Shown piece by piece: positions 45,753 through 56,075 of a DNA stretch of 61,425 bases (positions are counted from its first letter, which is position 1; the number at the start of each line of letters is the position of its first letter). The DNA comes from UBA1737 sp964541525. Lineage in GTDB: Bacteria; Bacillota_I; Bacilli_A; ML615J-28; CAG-313. Made by a program: the position numbers and the translations under genes. A model generated the notes under the pieces. It saw only the letters and a list, made by a program, of their open reading frames with translations. It was not told where the DNA came from and made no database searches. The DNA is taken from contig CAZIQF010000010.1 of NCBI GenBank assembly GCA_964541525.1, positions 1 to 61,425 of the forward strand, read 5' to 3'.

Positions 45753-46480
45753 AATAACATTCCTCTTTAATTTTGATCTTAAATCGTTACTAGTAATATA
45801 TTTTATTACAATTTCTATATTATATATAATATCAAAAAAAAGCCTTTTTTTCAAATAATATGATAAACAAATAAATAGTTCATATATTATCATATAATAA
45901 CATCAAATACAATAAAATAAAAAAACTGGATTTTAGTCCAGTTTAAGAGTTTTACTTTAAAAATATCTGTTAACATTTTATTTTTAACTTGTTTAAACAA
46001 ACGAAATATGGGAATAAGGCAATCAAATTATACTCGAATAGTAATAATAACTAATCATTTATAAATGGCTTATAGACCAAATATTGAAAATTTATTACAA
46101 TTTAGTAGGTATATTTTTTATAATAGTAATAAGATTAATGCCTCTTACATATTGACAATTATAGGTGCTTGCAAATTTTTCATATTTTAAAATTGTTAAT
46201 TCAAATAAGATGTAAATTTTTTTAAAATTGGTTTAAAACCTAACCAAAAAATTCATAAGTTGAAATGATAATTTATCTATCTTTACAGATGTTTTCTCCC
46301 AATCAATTTCTACCAACAATACATGGTTGTTATCTATTTTTACCAATCGAATATTTCATTTTTATATATATTTTTTTCTATTACTGATGCAAAAAAGCAT
46401 CAAATTTTAGTATTAGATTGTGTTTTTTATGCACTCAAAAATTGGGTTTTATATCAATTTATATAGTAGCCTTATTGTTT
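45753..46480. other. Long intergenic region, probably decayed
   Basis: About 730 bases. It contains the terminator at 45915-45944. A minus-strand frame around 46230-46355 (about 42 codons, including NNHVLLVEIDWEKTSVK) reads like coding sequence but has no start or ribosome binding site. Nothing else is supported. Confidence 0.5.
45915..45944 (-). terminator. Hairpin terminator
   Basis: 8-bp perfect stem AAACTGGA/TCCAGTTT (45923-45930 with 45937-45944) followed on the minus strand by a long T-rich run. It separates the capsule-side acyltransferases from the 46-49 kb genes. Confidence 0.8.
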
Positions 46481-47788
46481 TTATTCTTTTCTATATAATT
46501 GATTAGTTATTCCTTTTTGGGCAGGCCCATCAAGAAGATTTCCTTCTTGATCATATCTTGAACCATGGCAAGGACATTCCCAAGTTTGGTCAATTTCATT
46601 ATATTTAAGGGCACAGCCGAGATGAGCACAGCGTGGTTTCTTGAAAGTTATTAAGTGTTTTACTGAATTAACTAAATTTTCACCGAGTGTTTTATTGATT
46701 GTTATCCTCATCGGGTTTACTAACGGATGTTGTGATTTTCCCTCTAACATATCAGCTATTAGAATAGAAGCCACCATACTCCAAGTAAAACCCCAGAAGC
46801 CAAATCCTGTTATTACATAGTAATTAGGATGTAATAAATCATATTTACCAATATAGGGAATTCCATCTAGCGTAAATGCGTCTTGTCCACTCCAAAAAAA
46901 TTCAAGTTGTTTATCTTTGATTAGTGGAGCAATTCTTTGACGAAAATCACTAATACACTCCTTTTTATGTTCCCGATCATTACCACCGATGATCAAATAG
47001 TTACCTTGGCTTCTAAAATACAAACCACCATCATCAATATCACAGTATGTTCCATCGATCTTACTGTGCTTTACTGCAGCAACATATGATCGTTTTTGTG
47101 TGATTTTCATAAAGTTTAATGTACTCTTATTAAGTATTGGATAATTGGTCGCAATAACAAGCTGTTTAAATTTAATTTGGTGATTATTAGTTGTAATCGC
47201 AATATTCTTTTTAATTTTTATAATCTTTGTATGTTCATAGATGTTTAGGTCTTCTACAATATTTTTGATTAATTTGTAGGGATTAATAATGGCTTGATTG
47301 GAATAAGTTAATCCTAAGGATATTTTAGTGTTTAAAGGCAGTTGATTGACAATGGTTGTTTGATAACCTAATTGTTCTAATGCTTCTTGTTCTTTTAAGA
47401 TTAAATCTTGATTACTGCTAGAATATAATGTAGCACTACATTTTTCATAGTCAAAATCATATTGTTTTGCTAGATCTTCGTACTTTTTAAGCGCTTGTAA
47501 ATTTAATTCTAAATATTGTTTGGCTTTAATTACTCCTTGTTTTTGGATTAAATCTTGATATAGTGTTTCATGAAAAGCAGTGATAAAAGCAGTGGTGTTT
47601 TTAGTTGTATGCGATGCAATTTGGTCTTTTTCTACTAATATATAATTTATCTTGCGTTTGGATAATTCATATGCACATAATATTCCAGCAATGCCACCAC
47701 CGATAATTAAGACTTCTGTTTCTATGTTATTTGTTAAAGTTTTAAAATTTGGTAATTGTTCTTGATTCCAAATTGATTTATTTTTCAT
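46481..47788 (-). CDS. FAD-dependent oxidoreductase with C-terminal Rieske domain
   Basis: 435 residues. N-terminal DAO-type FAD site EVLIIGGGIAGILCAYELS, then ATKNTTAF-like family text (TTKNTTAFITAFHE). The C-terminal 60 residues are a Rieske [2Fe-2S] domain: PRCAHLGCALKY with Cys-x-His and ECPCHGSRYD with Cys-x2-His. The fused form is a known family of soluble oxidoreductases with unknown substrate. ATG at 47788 is preferred to 47800 because GGTGAT lies between them. Next gene upstream is a nitrilase-type amidase, 55 bases away. Confidence 0.9.
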   Translation of the reverse strand: MKNKSIWNQEQLPNFKTLTNNIETEVLIIGGGIAGILCAYELSKRKINYILVEKDQIASHTTKNTTAFITAFHETLYQDLIQKQGVIKAKQYLELNLQALKKYEDLAKQYDFDYEKCSATLYSSSNQDLILKEQEALEQLGYQTTIVNQLPLNTKISLGLTYSNQAIINPYKLIKNIVEDLNIYEHTKIIKIKKNIAITTNNHQIKFKQLVIATNYPILNKSTLNFMKITQKRSYVAAVKHSKIDGTYCDIDDGGLYFRSQGNYLIIGGNDREHKKECISDFRQRIAPLIKDKQLEFFWSGQDAFTLDGIPYIGKYDLLHPNYYVITGFGFWGFTWSMVASILIADMLEGKSQHPLVNPMRITINKTLGENLVNSVKHLITFKKPRCAHLGCALKYNEIDQTWECPCHGSRYDQEGNLLDGPAQKGITNQLYRKE

Positions 47789-47842
47789 AAATATCACCAT
47801 TATTATTATGGTTAAAAATTAAGATTTTATTTATAGATTTTT

Positions 47843-48730
47843 TTATTTTCTTGCATCATTTCTAATAAATGGTGCTTCTACTTTTTCATCAATTAATAAG
47901 CGATATTTATTGGGATGACGATAGGCATTACCGTGTACTTCTTTTTGGCGATAAGATCTAAGCATATCGATATTTAGTTCTGCTAAATAAATGCCTTCTT
48001 TTTCATCTGTTTGGAGGATACATGTGTCGCGTGATGTTGGTAAGTCTTCTAGATATGCTACCCCATCAAAAACACTGGAATTGCCATTACAGTCTTCAAC
48101 AGTTCCTGGATAATTACAAGTTGCGATGGCAACCATATTTTCATAAGCTCTACCTCTTAATTGTGATAACCGATTAATTTCCATTGGGCAAGCATTAGGA
48201 ACTAAAATTAGTTCTGCTCCCTTTAACATTAAGATTCTAGCACTTTCAGGAAATTCTCGGTCATAACAAATCATCGCTCCAACTTTAATCGGACCAATGG
48301 CTGTATCTAAAGTTGTGACATAGAAGTCTTCACCTGGAGATAAGTATTTTTCAACGCTGAAATCACATGTATGCACTTTGGCATAGGTTAATTTATTGTT
48401 TCCATATCGGTCAAATAGGATTAATGTGTTTCTCAGGTTTTCATTACACTTTTCTAAAAAAGTGATACCAATTGCTATTTGAAGTTCTTTAGCAAGTTGA
48501 CTAAAGGTGTGAATAAATTTGCTATCTGTAGTAATTGCATCTTCTTTCCAAACTGTAAATTCCGGGTGGTCTATGTTATAACCATTACTCCACATTTCTG
48601 GAAATAACGCAATATCCGCTCCCATTGCTTTGGCTTTTATACAAGCATCAATACCAATTTGCATGTTTTCTTCTAAAGTAGTACGAGGTGTTAATTGTAA
48701 TAACGCAAGCTTTAAGATTTTTGGTTCCAT
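47843..48730 (-). CDS. Carbon-nitrogen hydrolase (nitrilase superfamily)
   Basis: 295 residues. The catalytic triad is visible: Glu in ALFPEMWSNGY, Lys in LTYAKVHTCDFS, Cys in GAMICYDREFPESA. It hydrolyses an amide or carbamoyl bond of a small molecule. The sequence is close in type to N-carbamoyl or omega-amidase-like members, but substrate cannot be given. Followed by the FAD/Rieske gene, likely cotranscribed. Confidence 0.92.
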   Translation of the reverse strand: MEPKILKLALLQLTPRTTLEENMQIGIDACIKAKAMGADIALFPEMWSNGYNIDHPEFTVWKEDAITTDSKFIHTFSQLAKELQIAIGITFLEKCNENLRNTLILFDRYGNNKLTYAKVHTCDFSVEKYLSPGEDFYVTTLDTAIGPIKVGAMICYDREFPESARILMLKGAELILVPNACPMEINRLSQLRGRAYENMVAIATCNYPGTVEDCNGNSSVFDGVAYLEDLPTSRDTCILQTDEKEGIYLAELNIDMLRSYRQKEVHGNAYRHPNKYRLLIDEKVEAPFIRNDARK

Positions 48731-48764
48731 TTTTTATCTCCTGATAATCATTTTAATCTCATAT

Positions 48765-49526
48765 TTAACTAATTAGTAAGCGTAAGTTGTTATATATATT
48801 AGTTAAAGTCGTTTCAAGATTTTCTAGATTTAGTAGCGAATTGATGTTTTGTTCAAAATCTATAGGGATTAACGAACACTTATTTTTAACATGTTCAATT
48901 AATCTTTTTTCACCCGGATGATAGATTTTGTTAATTGCAAAAATAATATCAAAGTATGATGCAAGGTAGGCTGTAATTCGATGATTGACTGAAACCATAT
49001 CGCCACGATTATATGCTTTAATAATTTGTGTATCATATGATGCAATTACACCATGCAACATTGATATGTTCTTTTTAATGATATTTTGACGCAAGTCTTC
49101 TGGATATATGATTATTTTTTCGAGCATTTGTTGATACAATCCTTCACGATCAAATAAAACTTTTGCGTTTAGAATATTATCCAAGAAGCAAGTCGTATAG
49201 CCAAGATTAGCATTATGATTGCTAATAAGTTCCTCAATCACGTTTTTAAAATGATCAAAATTACGATATATAAGTTCAATAACAATTCCATTATTTAAAA
49301 TGCAATCATCTTCTTCTTCAAAATAATTTACACCGATTTCCATATAACTACAATTTGGGCTTAAGATTTCTTGTCTTTTATTTAAAGCAATTGGTTCTTT
49401 GTAATATACATAAACATCATAATCTGATTTTTCATCATTCATCCCCGTGGCTCTAGATCCTCCCAAACAAATCGCTATCACATTAGGATGTATTTTTAGT
49501 TTGTCAATTATTTTTTTAAATTCCAT
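48765..49526 (-). CDS. Nucleotidyltransferase-fold protein
   Basis: 253 residues. CLGGSRATGMNDEKSDYDVYVYY (about 20-42) is the pol-beta-type nucleotidyltransferase signature with GS and the D-x-D metal pair. The rest is helical and ends EQNINSLLNLENLETTLTNI, as in DUF4037-like or aminoglycoside adenylyltransferase-like proteins. Probably transfers a nucleotide to a small molecule or protein. Substrate not known. Confidence 0.85.
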   Translation of the reverse strand: MEFKKIIDKLKIHPNVIAICLGGSRATGMNDEKSDYDVYVYYKEPIALNKRQEILSPNCSYMEIGVNYFEEEDDCILNNGIVIELIYRNFDHFKNVIEELISNHNANLGYTTCFLDNILNAKVLFDREGLYQQMLEKIIIYPEDLRQNIIKKNISMLHGVIASYDTQIIKAYNRGDMVSVNHRITAYLASYFDIIFAINKIYHPGEKRLIEHVKNKCSLIPIDFEQNINSLLNLENLETTLTNIYNNLRLLIS

Positions 49527-49566
49527 TTTTATTATACCTCACTATATTAAGGAGTTATATTATCAA

Positions 49567-50436
49567 TTATTTTTCAAACAACGAACATTGTTCATATTTT
49601 TTGGGATATGTTTTCATATATCTAAATAATTGATCGTTACCTATAACGATTTTTCTTTTGTTACATTCAGCAATAAATAGTTTTGATAATGCTTCATGAT
49701 CATCAGATATCACTTCGTAACTAAGTCCATACTTTTTGATATATACCTCTTTTAATCTTGGAAAATGATGATCAAGAGCGTTATAAAAGTATTCTCTATT
49801 GCCTTCTCTTAATGTTAATCCTATACCAAAAAAGATGATGCCGTAAACATTGTTGTCACTACAATAATCTAATAATTTTAATAAATTTTCTTTTGTATCA
49901 TTAATATATGGTAAAAACGGAGAAAACCACACAATTGTTGGAATTCCTAATTCTTTACACTTTTTCAAAATTTCAACTCTTTTACTCGTTACGCAGACAT
50001 TGGGTTCGATGATTCTACATAAATCATCATCTGCAGTGGTAAGCGTTACTTGAACAACACATTTTGAATCTTGATTGATTTTATCTAGTAAATCAATATC
50101 TCTTAGAATTAAATCTGATTTTGTTTGAATAGCTACTCCACAATGATGTTTTAAAATTACTTCTAAACATTTTCTTGTATATAAAAGTTCTTTTTCATAG
50201 TGATTATATGGATCAGTCATCGCACCTGTTCCAATCATACATGGTTTCCGTTTTTTAGAAAGTTCATCATCTAACATTATATCAGCATTAGTTTTTACTT
50301 CTATATCTGTAAATTCATGATTTATTTGATAACAATTACTTCGTGCATCACAATAGATGCAACCATGGGTACAGCCTCGATAAATGTTCATACCATTTTG
50401 TGGAGATAAAATTCTTTTATATTGTTTAAAATGCAT
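49567..50436 (-). CDS. Radical SAM protein, SPL/Rv2578c-like
   Basis: 289 residues. The cluster motif YRGCTHGCIYCDARSN (Cys-x3-Cys-x2-Cys) near residue 20 binds the [4Fe-4S]-SAM centre, and GTGAMTDPYNHYEKE and VQVTLTTADDDL follow as in spore-photoproduct-lyase-like proteins. Role of this subgroup not established. 40 bases upstream of the nucleotidyltransferase gene and probably in the same transcript. Confidence 0.9.
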   Translation of the reverse strand: MHFKQYKRILSPQNGMNIYRGCTHGCIYCDARSNCYQINHEFTDIEVKTNADIMLDDELSKKRKPCMIGTGAMTDPYNHYEKELLYTRKCLEVILKHHCGVAIQTKSDLILRDIDLLDKINQDSKCVVQVTLTTADDDLCRIIEPNVCVTSKRVEILKKCKELGIPTIVWFSPFLPYINDTKENLLKLLDYCSDNNVYGIIFFGIGLTLREGNREYFYNALDHHFPRLKEVYIKKYGLSYEVISDDHEALSKLFIAECNKRKIVIGNDQLFRYMKTYPKKYEQCSLFEK

Positions 50437-50460
50437 ATATATTCCTTATAGTATATCTAT

Positions 50461-53100
50461 TTAATTAAATAATTTAGAATCAATTGGTAAGGTTCCAGTT
50501 GCAGTAAATTCACCATTTAAATATTTTGTAATTGCCGCCACAGTTGCTTTTTGATATCCATAAACACAAATATACGTATTAACGTTAGTTCCATATGCTA
50601 ATAAATCATATGGTGTATCTAAAGCAATTACAATCACATTTTGATGCTTTTCAGTTAATGACTTAACGAAATTAGCTGTTCGTGTATAATTACTTGTCTT
50701 AACATTACTAAATGCCACAACTATTTGTTCATAATTATTTAAGTCATTTAGTATTAATGATGCATCACTATCACTAATATTAGCACTTACTTGTTTATAA
50801 TCACAATTATGCCCTTTTGAATTTAAATAATTAGCTGCATAGTTTGCAAGAGAATTACTTTGTAATCCGCTTCCTAAAGCGAAGTTGGTTGTTGGGGATA
50901 TGATTAAAGTTGATTTGGCTTGATCTAATCCATTAAATTTGCCCTTGACTAAAGTTAAACTTGATTCTGCAAACCGATTGTTTAATTCTTCATTACTGGC
51001 TAACATTTGAGTACGGTCTTGTTCAATCGTTATATAATCATCTAAAATACCATATTTTAATTTCTTTAGTAAAATTCTTCTGACTGATTCGTTAATTCTT
51101 TCTTCGGTGATTTCATTATTGTTAATTGCTTTAATAATACCATTATACGCTATTATTGGTGAATTTAATGATGTATAAGTTAAGATATCAACACCTGCTT
51201 TGATTGCTAATACAGCAGCTTCATCATAACCACCAAAGTTTTTGTCAATCGCATCCATTTCCATACCATCAGTAATAATAATTCCATTATACCCTAAAGT
51301 GTTTCTTAGTAGCTCGGTTAATACTTTTTCGGATAATGTAGCTGGATAAGTGCTATCAATTGCATTAAACATAATATGTGTTGTCATAATTGCGTCAATA
51401 CCAGCAGTGATCGATGCAATAAAAGGTGCTAATTCAGTGCTATATAAACTATTAATCGATGATGTAATAACTGGTAAGCCATAATGAGAGTCAACTGCTG
51501 TGTTGCCATGCCCAGGAAAGTGTTTTGACGTTCCCATAACCTTTGATTCTTGAAAACCTTTAATCGCATTATTGCCATATAATGACACTAATACTGGATT
51601 ATCACCATAACTTCTAATTCCAATTACTGGATTATTCGGATTATTATTCACATCTAATACTGGTGCAAAATCAGCATTAATGCCATAACTTCGTAATTCT
51701 TCTCCGATTGCTTTAGTTTCTAGATATGTGTTGTTATAATCATTGGTTGCTGCCATTGCCATTTGTGAGATGAAATGCGTACCACCATTAGTTAATCGAG
51801 CCACTCTTCCACCTTCTTGATCTGTGGATATAAAACCTGGAACAGTGTTTTGTTCAACCATTTTGGTCTGAATATTGTTTGATAACTTTGTAATATCATT
51901 AGGATTAGTTACATTATGAGCCATATATATAACATTACCAAAGTTGTAATTAGTTATTGCATTCGATAAAGTCGTAGAAAATGTTGTTCCACTAAATCCT
52001 ACTACAAACATTTGTCCCACCTTTTGTGATAATGTCATTTGATTGATAATATTATTAACTCGCTCAAGATCTGCTTTTGATTCTTCTGTTATTGTTTTTT
52101 TGGTGATTTCAATTGTTATACTTCCAAATACATTGGAGTCTACAGTTGATGTTGCATATATCGTTACTGTTCCAACTTGTAATCCTAAAATAATTCCTTG
52201 ATAACAAATTGCTGAAGCGGTATCTGAACTACTCCAAATAACTTCATGACTACTTTCACCAATAAATAGTGCTTCTAAAAAGCCATGTTTACCGACTTCA
52301 ATCTTCGTGTCACCAGTAATTTTAATCGATAAAGGTTCATTATTTACTACAGCAATTTCGATTGAAGATTTGATTGATGGATCAGATTCTAGATAAGCGG
52401 TAATAGTAGCACTACCTTCAGCAACGCCTGTAACTTTCCCTAAGTCATCTACTAAAATAACCTTTTCATTACTTGATTTATATCTAACATCAAGTTCTAA
52501 ATCACTAGGATAAGTTATTAATGATAAATCAAAACTTTCTCCAACTTCAATTTTATTTTTACCAACTAATGATAGGGTAAAATTTAAAACATTTACGGTA
52601 AATTCGGAAACATTTCCTAGTAGTTCCGCCTTCACTAAAGCCGTACCTTCCTTTAGCGCAGTAACGTATCCTAAGTCATTAACTATTAAAATACTTTCAT
52701 CACTGGATGACCAAGTAACTTTTCCCTCTACTTCTTTTGATAATTGATATTCAAATTTTGCACTTTGTCCTATATATAAAGAATTATTACCAATAATGGT
52801 AATATCAATAATATTGGGTGTTACAGTAATCATTTTTTCTAATACCATTTTTTCACAAGTTGCTGTAATTTTAACAATTCCTTCTTGATGAGCAATAACC
52901 ATTCCTTCAATTACTGTTGCAATATTTTCATCGTTTGATTCCCATATAATGGTTTTATTTTCTTCAAAGTTTGTTTTTAGTTTGATTGAACATCCTACTT
53001 CTACTGAATCCAATCCAGTAATTTGATAAGTGTTTTTCTTGCATGAGCCAAACAAACACAAAATATTTAAGAATAAAAATAGTAATAATATTTTTTTCAT
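50461..53100 (-). CDS. Lipoprotein with Ig-like (BIG2) repeats and GH3 beta-N-acetylhexosaminidase domain
   Basis: 879 residues. Lipobox LFGSC gives Cys at about residue 20. Four BIG2 Ig-like repeats fill about 25-335 (recurrent WSSSDESI.. and G.ATITA patterns). The GH3 domain follows: ISTDQEGGRVARL, FAPVLDVNNNPNNPVIG, KHFPGHGNTAVDSHYGLP and the nucleophile region IIITDGMEMDAI. This is the NagZ-type arrangement with the KH(F)xGHG...D..H general acid pair. The last 180 residues are the GH3 C-terminal domain. It should release N-acetylglucosamine from wall or host glycans at the cell surface. Confidence 0.93.
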   Translation of the reverse strand: MKKILLLFLFLNILCLFGSCKKNTYQITGLDSVEVGCSIKLKTNFEENKTIIWESNDENIATVIEGMVIAHQEGIVKITATCEKMVLEKMITVTPNIIDITIIGNNSLYIGQSAKFEYQLSKEVEGKVTWSSSDESILIVNDLGYVTALKEGTALVKAELLGNVSEFTVNVLNFTLSLVGKNKIEVGESFDLSLITYPSDLELDVRYKSSNEKVILVDDLGKVTGVAEGSATITAYLESDPSIKSSIEIAVVNNEPLSIKITGDTKIEVGKHGFLEALFIGESSHEVIWSSSDTASAICYQGIILGLQVGTVTIYATSTVDSNVFGSITIEITKKTITEESKADLERVNNIINQMTLSQKVGQMFVVGFSGTTFSTTLSNAITNYNFGNVIYMAHNVTNPNDITKLSNNIQTKMVEQNTVPGFISTDQEGGRVARLTNGGTHFISQMAMAATNDYNNTYLETKAIGEELRSYGINADFAPVLDVNNNPNNPVIGIRSYGDNPVLVSLYGNNAIKGFQESKVMGTSKHFPGHGNTAVDSHYGLPVITSSINSLYSTELAPFIASITAGIDAIMTTHIMFNAIDSTYPATLSEKVLTELLRNTLGYNGIIITDGMEMDAIDKNFGGYDEAAVLAIKAGVDILTYTSLNSPIIAYNGIIKAINNNEITEERINESVRRILLKKLKYGILDDYITIEQDRTQMLASNEELNNRFAESSLTLVKGKFNGLDQAKSTLIISPTTNFALGSGLQSNSLANYAANYLNSKGHNCDYKQVSANISDSDASLILNDLNNYEQIVVAFSNVKTSNYTRTANFVKSLTEKHQNVIVIALDTPYDLLAYGTNVNTYICVYGYQKATVAAITKYLNGEFTATGTLPIDSKLFN

Positions 53101-53203
53101 ATCTATACTCCCTCGTATTTAAATGCATTATAACATAGTTTAAACTTTTTAAGTAATAATTATATAATTATTTTTAGTTTTATCGCTTAACTAGTGATAA
53201 TTT

Positions 53204-53240
53204 AAAAATTCCACCCCTATATATATATTAGGTGGAATTA
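53204..53240 (-). terminator. Terminator of the MATE gene
   Basis: 9-bp stem AATTCCACC/GGTGGAATT (53207-53215 with 53231-53239), AT-rich loop, then TTTTT on the minus strand, just past the stop codon. Confidence 0.8.
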
Positions 53241-53243
53241 TAT

Positions 53244-54638
53244 TTAATTAAGTATAGTAGTTTCATTGGTTTGAGATATGTTTTTCATTGTCTTTTTAAA
53301 GATGATGATAAAACAGATTGCTGTTGTTAATACTGCAATCGTATCAGCTATTGGTTCAGCTAAGAATACTCCTAAGCATTTATTATTAGGGGTAAATAGT
53401 GGAACAATATAAATTAGTGGAATTAGCAAAATAATTTTTCTGAGTACTGCTAAGAATAATGATATTTTAGCATTTCCTAATGCAATAAAGGTTTGTTGAC
53501 AAGCAATTTGAATTCCAAAAATGCCAATAACTGCCATATAGATTCTCAATGCCCATACTGCATATTCAATTAATGCTGCTTCATCAGTGAATAGTTTTAC
53601 AAATCCACTCGGGAAAATCATTATTAATAAATAAAATATCATCGAATATGTTAAACAAGTAATTAGCAAAACTTTAAAAGTTTTCTTACAGCGTTGTGGA
53701 TTTTTAGCTCCGTAGTTATAACTAATAATTGGCTGAGCCCCTTGGGTAAATCCTTGTAATGGAAGCATTGCAAATTGCATTAAAGAAGTCAGAATCGTCA
53801 TTGTTCCTACTGCAATATCTCCTTCATATTTAAAAAGCGAAGTATTAAAACAGATTGATAAGATACTTTCTGTTGATTGCATAATAAATGGTGAAATACC
53901 TAACGCAATACAAGAAAATAAGATTTTAATATCAATTTTTAGATTACTTGGGGTAATCTTTAGAATTGATTTTTTAGATAATAAAAAGCGAATAACTAAA
54001 ATTGATGATACTGCTTGAGCAATAATGGTTGCAAGGGCTGCTCCTTTGACTCCCATTTTAAATAAATAAATGAAGATTGGATCAAGAATCATATTTAATA
54101 CAGCACCAACAACCACATTAATCATACTAACTTTTGCAAATCCTTGAGTTGTAATAAACATATTAAGACCGAGGGCTATCATAACAAAAATTGTACCTAT
54201 GACATATATCTTAATATAATCTACAGCATATTCAATAGTATTAGAGCTCGCTCCAAATACAAGTAATAAATCACGGTTAAAAATGGAAATTATCGTTGTT
54301 AATACGATTGATAAAATAATTGTTAGAGTTACACAATTTCCTAGAATCTTATTCGCTTTAGCAAAATCTTTTTCACCGATTGCAATAGCTGCTTTAGGGG
54401 CACCACCCATTCCACATAAGCAAGAAAAAGCACTAACAATCATAATAATTGGAAGCGTTACTCCTACTCCGGTTAACGCAACACTACCCACATCAGGAAT
54501 GTGGCCAATATACATTCTGTCAATAATATTATATAATAGATTAATTATTTGAGCCAAAACCGCAGGAATTGATAGTTTTAAAAATAATTTACCAATCGGT
54601 TCAGTGGCTAACTTTTCATCATTTTGTTTATTTGTCAT
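53244..54638 (-). CDS. MATE family efflux transporter
   Basis: 464 residues with twelve membrane helices. GKLFLKLSIPAVLAQIINLLYNIIDRMYIG and GFTQGAQPIISYNYGAKNPQR are characteristic MATE segments, the second being the repeat at the start of the C-terminal half. It exports drugs or other cationic compounds against Na+ or H+. Single gene with terminator. Confidence 0.95.
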   Translation of the reverse strand: MTNKQNDEKLATEPIGKLFLKLSIPAVLAQIINLLYNIIDRMYIGHIPDVGSVALTGVGVTLPIIMIVSAFSCLCGMGGAPKAAIAIGEKDFAKANKILGNCVTLTIILSIVLTTIISIFNRDLLLVFGASSNTIEYAVDYIKIYVIGTIFVMIALGLNMFITTQGFAKVSMINVVVGAVLNMILDPIFIYLFKMGVKGAALATIIAQAVSSILVIRFLLSKKSILKITPSNLKIDIKILFSCIALGISPFIMQSTESILSICFNTSLFKYEGDIAVGTMTILTSLMQFAMLPLQGFTQGAQPIISYNYGAKNPQRCKKTFKVLLITCLTYSMIFYLLIMIFPSGFVKLFTDEAALIEYAVWALRIYMAVIGIFGIQIACQQTFIALGNAKISLFLAVLRKIILLIPLIYIVPLFTPNNKCLGVFLAEPIADTIAVLTTAICFIIIFKKTMKNISQTNETTILN

Positions 54639-54739
54639 ATTATCTTCCTTTTTTAATAAATTTAAATTCTCTGTACAATATATAAGTCATAATCTTAAAA
54701 ATATTGATATTATGAATAAATAATTTCTAACACTTTTGT

Positions 54740-55466
54740 TATTTTCATAAAATCGAAACTGATATTTCGGATATGGCAATATTATTTGGTAAAAATTTTT
54801 TTACAGACTGCTTCATATGTATATTGGGTAAAGCCATATGTATAAATCAGATTATCGATGAAAGGTTGTATCCCATTCTTTTTTAGAAAGGGGATTAATC
54901 GCCGTTGTAAGATGTTGATCAAACATTGTATAGCCATCACCGGGAAAGTGTTTAAGCGTCGCAGTCATATGAAAATCTTCTAATCCGTGATAATATTCAC
55001 TCGTATATTTAATTACACTATTCTTATCTTCACCAGCACTTCTAAGAGAAGTAATTGGAGAGAAATGATTTCCTAAAATATCAACACATGGTGCAAAAGT
55101 CCAATTAAAGCCTACTTCTCGCGATTTACAGGCTGCCGCTTTTCCCATCATATATACTAATTCTTGATCACCGGTTTCACTAGCTCACCGCATTGAAGAA
55201 AATACTGTAGCACCTTGAATAGCTGTTCCCGGATCTGCTTCCATATCTGAAGCAATCATAACCGGATGTGGTAACTTCTTGATATTCTCTATGATTTTAA
55301 TCATATCTGCTCTTTTGGTATGATGAACAAAAGAACAATACGTGTCGTAAAATATTTGATCATTAATACGATAATTAGGACAGGTAACTGTATCTAATAA
55401 TTCATCCACTGTCATTTTACCTACTAGTGTTTCAATTTCATTTGTTATATTAATTTTATATTTCAT
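54740..55466 (-). pseudogene. Broken glycoside hydrolase family 3 gene
   Basis: ATG at 55466 starts MKYKINITNEIETLVGKMTV, a GH3-type N-terminus. The frame runs to an in-frame TGA at 55182-55184 and then goes on: ASETGDQELVYMMGKAAA, FAPCVDILGNHFSPI, TATLKHFPGDGYTMFDQH. After KKEWDTTFHR it stops, and the following bases read NLIYTYGFTQYTYEAVCKKIF, like the end of a GH3 C-terminal domain. So one nonsense change plus a large internal deletion. A different GH3 subgroup from the intact gene at 50461. Confidence 0.85.
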
Positions 55467-56075
55467 AATACTATGTATACCTTTCTTAAAATTGACACCT
55501 TATCATTAATTACTAAATAAATTAATTTTTTCATTGTTTGAACAATAGTTGATATTATTATATATTATTTTAAATTATTCATCAACGTTTTAGTTTTTAA
55601 TAGTTACAACAATTTTTATGTAAAATAATATATATTCTAGTTTTCTATTAATCTAGTGTTTGACTATTATTTTAAAACTCTATATAAAAATATAAAAGGC
55701 TTAATATGGTCAATCAAGCCTTTTATAATACCTAGGTTCTATCTACCTAAAATTATTAATTATATGTATTTGTAAATTTACAACTATCAATATTATGATT
55801 TAATTATAATACTATTTATATTCCAATCAGGAAGAAGAGTATCAAGTTATTTTGGAGTAGTATAATCAAATTTAGTTTGTGCTACTGGAATTCTGTTTTA
55901 GAAATAAATGTCTAATTCTAAAAGAAGCTTCATTACTAGCTAGCTCTTACTTGCTATAATAACATATAGATCCTTTATTTCATAATCACAAGACATATAA
56001 ATTTTAAATGAATCCTTTCCTGATTTTAATTATATATTAATTATTTGATTAAAATCGTCTTTATTAATAGTTTTC
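55467..56075. other. Intergenic region with hairpin and possible decayed coding sequence
   Basis: About 610 bases. It holds the hairpin at 55694-55724. On the minus strand between about 55840 and 56030, short open pieces (KIYMSCDYEIKDLYVIIASKS; RIPVAQTKFDYTTPK) look like remains of a protein, with stops between. No identification possible. Confidence 0.45.
55694..55724 (-). terminator. Hairpin terminator downstream of the rubrerythrin operon
   Basis: 9-bp core stem AAAAGGCTT/AAGCCTTTT (to 12 bp with flanking TATA), with a T-rich exit on the minus strand. It stands about 350 bases past the rubrerythrin stop codon. Confidence 0.6.

Noticed and set aside
45753..45893. 47-residue N-terminal extension of the second acyltransferase
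   Set aside because: The family start and a good ribosome site are at 45752; the extension has neither.
46230..46355. 42-codon open stretch on the minus strand
   Set aside because: No start codon with ribosome site and no recognisable match; such lengths occur by chance in AT-rich sequence.
55182..55184. In-frame TGA in the GH3 gene as a Trp or selenocysteine codon
   Set aside because: Other genes here end in TGA, including ATGA overlaps, and this gene is also cut by a deletion, so it is a plain nonsense change.
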